Assembly (NCBI GenBank): GCA_964443385.1
Contig: CAYUCO010000019.1
Span: 1-9,616 of the forward strand
Direction of reading: 5' to 3'
Length of the DNA stretch: 9,616 bases
From: VFHP01 sp964443385
GTDB lineage: Bacteria > Chloroflexota > Dehalococcoidia > Lucifugimonadales > UBA2985
Shown: in pieces, positions 6,694 to 9,616 of the stretch
How positions within the stretch are numbered: position 1 is the stretch's first letter
How the letters are laid out: every line of letters begins with the position of its first letter
The notes under the pieces: model-generated
Databases searched by the model: none
Seen by the model: only the letters and a program-made list of their open reading frames with translations
What the model was told of the DNA's origin: nothing
Translations under genes and position numbers: made by a program

Positions 6694-6770
6694 AGATACG
6701 GGGTGTATTTTTATATGTGCGATGTGATCGTAAAATGCAAAACTGAAAATCTGATTGAACCGGTGTTTTT

Positions 6771-7694
6771 TTGAATATCGCTTATCCTACAAATGATGAA
6801 TTAAAGAGTTTGGAAGATAGTGCAGTGGCATTTGCCATTGGGGCGAAGGATTTATTACAGAAAAACTTAGGAAACACAAATGTCAAATATAAAGGTGATG
6901 GTTTTTCTAACCCTGTAACAAACGTGGATTTGGAAATCGAAAAATATTTGAGAGAAGAGATATTAAAAAAGTTTCCAGATCACGCTGTTATAGGGGAAGA
7001 ATACAAAAATGATGCAAGTGAATATAGCGATTTCATATGGGTTATAGATCCTATAGATGGAACTTCTAATTTTGTGGCAGGATTATCGATATATAGCATA
7101 TCCATAGGACTATTCTATCAAGGTGAACCTGTAGTTGGGGTTATGTTTTCTCCATTTGACAATACAGGAGAAGGAATATATCGCTCCAGAAGAGGAGGGG
7201 GGTCGTTTCTTGCTGGAAATAAATTGGAAGTTATGAATATAACAGAACCCATATCTTCGAATCTGATTGGTCTTCCACTAGGATACAAAGGGATTAGGCT
7301 ATTTGGTAATAGGACATACGGTGTGGGCAATGTCAGGATTACTGGCAGCATCAGCGTTGAAATGTTGTTGGTTGCAAGAGGTGTGTTTCAACATTCATTT
7401 TTTTCCCACCCAAAAATTTGGGATGTGGCGGCAGGCATAATAATTGTAAGAGAGGCTGGAGGGGAAATTCTGAGATTCAAAAACGGCGAATGGAACCCAC
7501 TTGGTAATTTCATGGACAATCTGTTGGAAAAACCAGGAGAGGGATATCTTGAGGGTCTCAGAAATTGGAGCTACCCTCTCCTGGTAGGGAACGCAGGTTT
7601 GTTAGAACATATTACAACTAAGGGGCATGATCCGAATATCAGTCTAAAGTCTGGGATCGTTAAAATGAAGAAGCTGTTAGGCAAATTCATTTAA
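6771..7694 (+). CDS. Inositol-monophosphatase-family sugar/cyclitol phosphatase
   Basis: A magnesium-dependent phosphatase of the IMPase/FBPase/CysQ superfamily, 307 residues. Visible metal-site motifs are PVTNVD (48-53), GEE (75-77), WVIDPIDGTSNF (90-101, with Asp93, Asp96, Gly97 and Thr98) and WDVAAGIIIVREAGG (217-231). GSISVEML (192-199) also fits. Substrates across the family include inositol phosphate, fructose bisphosphate, histidinol phosphate and phosphoadenosine phosphate; the sequence does not decide between them. The start is doubtful: an in-frame TGA lies at 6756-6758 and the only starts near the N-terminus are TTG at 6771 and TTG at 6810, neither with a good Shine-Dalgarno. A run of seven T overlaps the first TTG. 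The gene converges with a 1-bp gap on a small minus-strand gene; an inverted repeat lies within codons 254-272. Confidence 0.9.
   Translation: MNIAYPTNDELKSLEDSAVAFAIGAKDLLQKNLGNTNVKYKGDGFSNPVTNVDLEIEKYLREEILKKFPDHAVIGEEYKNDASEYSDFIWVIDPIDGTSNFVAGLSIYSISIGLFYQGEPVVGVMFSPFDNTGEGIYRSRRGGGSFLAGNKLEVMNITEPISSNLIGLPLGYKGIRLFGNRTYGVGNVRITGSISVEMLLVARGVFQHSFFSHPKIWDVAAGIIIVREAGGEILRFKNGEWNPLGNFMDNLLEKPGEGYLEGLRNWSYPLLVGNAGLLEHITTKGHDPNISLKSGIVKMKKLLGKFI
7528..7585 (-). terminator. Intrinsic-terminator-like hairpin inside the phosphatase gene, oriented for the opposing small gene
   Basis: ACCAGGAGAGGG at 7532-7543 and CCCTCTCCTGGT at 7574-7585 are a perfect 12-bp GC-rich inverted repeat with a 30-nt spacer. 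Read on the minus strand, the stem is followed directly by a run of five T (7532-7528). On the plus strand no T-run follows. It lies about 110 nt past the stop of the small minus-strand gene, which otherwise has no terminator. The long loop is atypical, so function is inferred. Confidence 0.45.
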
Positions 7695-7695
7695 T

Positions 7696-7959
7696 TCAAT
7701 CCTTGCTTCCCCCCAGAGCTATAGATTCTAGTAGTTCTTTTCCGTTACCTTTGTTATTTCTGTGAATGCTGCTGTCAGAAATAGTCGCTGTTCTGGGTTC
7801 TATGTTTTTTTCATTGCCTATTAGTTCATACTTATGTTCGAGATCCAGAATTAAGCGGTCTAATTCTTGTTGGGCTCTTTGTGCTTCTAGATTTTTTCTG
7901 TCCACGTCCATCTGTACTTTCTTCAAGTGGTATCTGTCGTTGGAATCTAATTCATTCAT
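7696..7959 (-). CDS. Small coiled-coil protein of unknown function
   Basis: Encodes 87 residues that I do not recognise as a named family. Residues about 10-50 are highly charged and heptad-like (YHLKKVQMDVDRKNLEAQRA, then QELDRLILDLEHKYELI), suggesting one coiled coil. The remainder is polar, Ser/Asn-rich and probably disordered. There is no signal peptide, membrane segment or cysteine. It is judged a real gene because AAGGAG lies 7 nt before the ATG and a TTGACA-17-TATTTT promoter sits just upstream, giving a leader of only about 24 nt. It follows the SCO1664-family gene by 68 bp and converges with the phosphatase gene, the two stops being separated by 1 bp. A DNA- or protein-binding adaptor is conceivable, but nothing in the sequence shows it. 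Confidence 0.75.
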   Translation of the reverse strand: MNELDSNDRYHLKKVQMDVDRKNLEAQRAQQELDRLILDLEHKYELIGNEKNIEPRTATISDSSIHRNNKGNGKELLESIALGGSKD

Positions 7960-7966
7960 TGAGGGT

Positions 7967-7972
7967 CTCCTT
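7967..7972 (-). promoter_or_regulatory. Shine-Dalgarno of the small coiled-coil gene
   Basis: AAGGAG on the minus strand, 7 nt before the ATG at 7959. This near-ideal site is the main evidence that the short frame is translated and fixes its start. Confidence 0.75.
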
Positions 7973-7989
7973 ATTAAAACGCTGCATCA

Positions 7990-8018
7990 AAAATAGTACA
8001 TATGTTCTATTCTGTCAA
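7990..8018 (-). promoter_or_regulatory. sigma70-type promoter for the small coiled-coil gene
   Basis: On the minus strand, -35 TTGACA (8018-8013) is a perfect match and -10 TATTTT (7995-7990) matches four of six, with 17-bp spacing. It begins about 10 bp after the stop of the SCO1664-family gene, so the small gene can be transcribed independently of that gene. Predicted start near 7983. Confidence 0.65.
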
Positions 8019-8027
8019 GAGGCTATT

Positions 8028-8762
8028 TTAAAACCAAGGCCATGGTACGTTTCGGCGATCATTATCTGGTTGAGGGAATTTTTGGTTTTGTAGAAGATTG
8101 TCTATTCGATTTTCCAGAGCTTGAGTTTCCAATGGGTCTAAGGTAGATTGCAAAACTGCTATCTCGGGTGGTTTGATTTTGAATGAATGTTTCAGTATAT
8201 GTAATTGTTTTAAGATCGCTGTAGGGATGTTTTGGTCTATAAAATCCCATATAACAGTTCTTAATTTCCAGTCCTTATGGAACGTTAATCCGTGATCTAT
8301 CGACCAAATGTGTTTCGTGTTGTCTGTGAAGCAATGGCTGGCTTTGCGGTCGGCATTGTTGGCAATGAAATCGAAGACGGCTATTTTCTTAAGTTCCTCA
8401 GGTTGATTTTCTCGAATGGTAAAGTAATTGGTTTCCGGGTCAGCATCGATAAACTGTTGTAATGATCCAATTCCATATGGGCCTTCTCTGATAACTGTTG
8501 TTGGGACAAAATGCCACTGGAGTAATTCAGATAATGCATAAGCAGCATATTCTCTCTGGTATAGAGTACCTTGAGGGAAATCCCATAGTGGCTGTTCCCC
8601 TGCTTCAGGTTTGTATATTGCTTTCAGGGTTTTGCCTTGGTACTCAACATCTACTAAAAATGTGTAATTTGAACCTATAGGTATTAATCCTAAAGGTGAG
8701 ACATTGCCATTTTCAAGGTGATACGCGGTTTCCAGTTTAGATGGCATGTTCTTGTCTATCAT
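8028..8762 (-). CDS. SCO1664-family protein (PI3/PI4-kinase-like fold)
   Basis: A 244-residue protein of the SCO1664 family (TIGR03843 as I recall), distantly related to phosphatidylinositol 3/4-kinases; substrate unknown. The kinase-like landmarks are AIYKP (48-52, candidate ATP-binding Lys51), GEQPLWDFPQGTLYQREYAA (55-74), a catalytic-loop-like FDFIANNADRKASHC (130-144) and a metal-site-like WSIDHGLTFH (153-162, Asp156), followed by KLRTVIWDF. The C-terminus ends in a Pro/Trp-rich tail, VPWPWF. There are two possible starts: the ATG at 8762, and the ATG at 8747 (residue 6); neither has a clear Shine-Dalgarno. It follows the DUF3090 gene by 32 bp, the same pairing seen in Actinobacteria, where a phosphomutase-like gene is the usual third member. 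Family is confident, biochemical role is not. Confidence 0.9.
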   Translation of the reverse strand: MIDKNMPSKLETAYHLENGNVSPLGLIPIGSNYTFLVDVEYQGKTLKAIYKPEAGEQPLWDFPQGTLYQREYAAYALSELLQWHFVPTTVIREGPYGIGSLQQFIDADPETNYFTIRENQPEELKKIAVFDFIANNADRKASHCFTDNTKHIWSIDHGLTFHKDWKLRTVIWDFIDQNIPTAILKQLHILKHSFKIKPPEIAVLQSTLDPLETQALENRIDNLLQNQKFPQPDNDRRNVPWPWF

Positions 8763-8794
8763 ATCAAGTTATTGTGGTTGTGTATTAAGGTAGA

Positions 8795-9313
8795 TCAATT
8801 GGGATGATGTCCGTTAGATCGGGCACATCTATGGGGTTCATCACCCATAGGGGAATTACACAGAGGGCATAATGGTCTTCCGGCGGCGCAAACTTCTTGA
8901 GCTTGATCGGCGAATAGATTCAGTCGCTCGTTATGTATTTTAAATACGAGATGTGTTTCAGGTTCGGTATTATTCTCGAGCCCATAAACAGATATTGAAA
9001 ACAGATTTTCTTCTTGGATGTAAAACAAATTTATATTACCTACATCAATTGCAAAAGAGTCTGGTCCTCTACTGCCCTCATCCGAAATATAGCCTGTTGA
9101 AGGGGTTTCATGAATTTTTTCTGAGTAACCAACATTTATTATCTCTTGTTTTATAACTACTGACAGCCTGAAAAGCTGAGTTTTCTCCAACCAAAGATCT
9201 GCGGAAAGATTTCCAGAAGAGACGATTATTCTAAAACGTCTCTGACCAGGTTCCCCAATGGCCTCTGCTCTTATAGAGTCTATCAAACCGAGATTGTACC
9301 TAGGATTATCCAT
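8795..9313 (-). CDS. DUF3090 family protein with C-terminal zinc-knuckle-like motif
   Basis: A 172-residue member of DUF3090 (TIGR03847 as I recall), function unknown. The N-terminal part has the hallmark RAEAIGEPGQRRFRIIV (15-31) and LWLEKTQLFRLS (40-51), the family's beta-rich domain. The C-terminus carries the diagnostic CAAGRPLCPLCNSPMGDEPH (142-161) continuing to Cys163, with CxxC and HxC spacing that suggests a bound zinc. The ATG at 9313 is chosen over an upstream in-frame ATG at 9337 because GGAGG lies exactly 6 nt before it; the longer start would place this site inside the coding sequence. It leads a unit with the SCO1664-family gene 32 bp downstream. No clear promoter is visible in the roughly 35 nt between its Shine-Dalgarno and the greA terminator, so read-through from greA or an atypical promoter is possible. 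Confidence 0.88.
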   Translation of the reverse strand: MDNPRYNLGLIDSIRAEAIGEPGQRRFRIIVSSGNLSADLWLEKTQLFRLSVVIKQEIINVGYSEKIHETPSTGYISDEGSRGPDSFAIDVGNINLFYIQEENLFSISVYGLENNTEPETHLVFKIHNERLNLFADQAQEVCAAGRPLCPLCNSPMGDEPHRCARSNGHHPN

Positions 9314-9319
9314 GTGTGT

Positions 9320-9324
9320 CCTCC
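9320..9324 (-). promoter_or_regulatory. Shine-Dalgarno deciding the DUF3090 start
   Basis: GGAGG on the minus strand, 6 nt before the ATG at 9313. It lies between that ATG and the alternative ATG at 9337, so it selects the shorter protein. Confidence 0.8.
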
Positions 9325-9358
9325 GTATACTACACAATTGATTTGGAGTTTACTTTAG

Positions 9359-9391
9359 AAAAAAAAGGGGTCCTTACAAGGACCCACTTTT
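9359..9391 (-). terminator. Intrinsic terminator of greA
   Basis: On the minus strand, GGGTCCTT (9385-9378) pairs perfectly with AAGGACCC (9375-9368), and flanking AAAAG/CTTTT can extend the stem past one bulged T. A run of eight T follows (9366-9359). It begins about 28 nt after the greA stop and separates greA from the DUF3090 unit. Confidence 0.88.
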
Positions 9392-9418
9392 AAGATGTAT
9401 GGGTAAATTAATATTGGA

Positions 9419-9616
9419 CTATTTTATTTCCTTAATAAGGTAGCTCATATTACCCCTAGGGGTTTCGACTTCAACAGTATCTCCCACTATCTTGTCTACG
9501 ACTGCTTTACCAACAGGAGACTGGACAGACATTTTGTGATCTAATGGACTTGCTTCGGAAGCATTTACTATAGTGTAAACAAATTCTTCTTTGTTTGATT
9601 TATCTACTAACTTTAT
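9419..9616 (-). CDS. greA: Transcription elongation factor GreA, C-terminal part (cut by window edge)
   Basis: The last 65 codons, ending at TAG 9421-9419. GreA rescues backtracked RNA polymerase by stimulating transcript cleavage. Visible is the FKBP-like C-terminal domain: EEFVYTIVNASEASPLDHKM, then VQSPVGKAVVDKIVGDTVEV and TPRGNMSYLIKEI. The SPxGKAhxxKxxGD and PxGxxxYxIxxI patterns are typical. The N-terminal coiled coil that enters the polymerase channel lies outside the window. A strong terminator follows. Confidence 0.93.
   Translation of the reverse strand: MKLVDKSNKEEFVYTIVNASEASPLDHKMSVQSPVGKAVVDKIVGDTVEVETPRGNMSYLIKEIK

Noticed and set aside
6514..6770. Possible tRNA, riboswitch or small RNA in the divergent intergenic region
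   Set aside because: No tRNA-like arms or known riboswitch core could be recognised; only the promoters and an AT-rich repeat are visible.
7549..7969. Eleven-base direct repeat TTGAGGGTCTC at 7549-7559 and 7959-7969
   Set aside because: Several 11-base matches are expected by chance in a window this size, and the copies lie in unrelated contexts.
1..9616. Mobile element, prophage, CRISPR array or defence island
   Set aside because: No transposase, integrase, spaced repeats or terminal inverted repeats were seen; all identified genes are chromosomal housekeeping or conserved hypothetical types with uniform AT-rich composition.

Overview
The window is an AT-rich stretch of ordinary-looking bacterial chromosome. 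It shows no phage, transposon, CRISPR or tRNA signal. The RNA polymerase beta subunit reads as bacterial. The DUF3090/SCO1664-family gene pair, which I know from Actinobacteria and Chloroflexi, together with the low GC content and the style of the RpoB and DtxR sequences, points to an AT-rich Chloroflexota lineage (Dehalococcoidia/SAR202-like). This placement rests on recalled family patterns, not on a tree.

Left part (1-2240), all minus strand: the first 371 codons of rpoB, cut by the window edge just before the rifampicin-resistance region. A good sigma70-type promoter and a structured leader lie in front of it. Upstream is a complete DtxR/MntR-family metal-dependent repressor with a C-terminal FeoA-like domain. 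A 236-bp divergent region separates this gene from the next unit.

Middle (2254-6513): a two-gene plus-strand operon encodes a nicotinamidase (PncA) and a divergent nicotinate phosphoribosyltransferase-like protein, together a presumed NAD salvage route from nicotinamide. It has a promoter candidate whose -10 box sits inside a 19-bp inverted repeat. It converges, with a 17-bp coding overlap, on a minus-strand unit made of a CNNM/CorC-type membrane protein followed by tilS (tRNA-Ile lysidine synthetase), driven by a near-consensus promoter with a leader of about 145 nt.

Right part (6771-9616): a plus-strand inositol-monophosphatase-family gene converges with a 1-bp gap on a small coiled-coil protein gene that has its own promoter and Shine-Dalgarno. 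Then come, on the minus strand, a SCO1664-family PI3/4-kinase-like protein, a DUF3090 protein with a C-terminal zinc-knuckle-like motif, a clear intrinsic terminator, and the last 65 codons of greA.

The points most worth a second look are: loss of signature residues in the PncB-like protein; the operator-like palindrome next to the DtxR gene; a terminator-like hairpin embedded in the phosphatase gene but oriented for the opposing small gene; and the kinase-like/DUF3090/phosphatase neighbourhood of unknown function.
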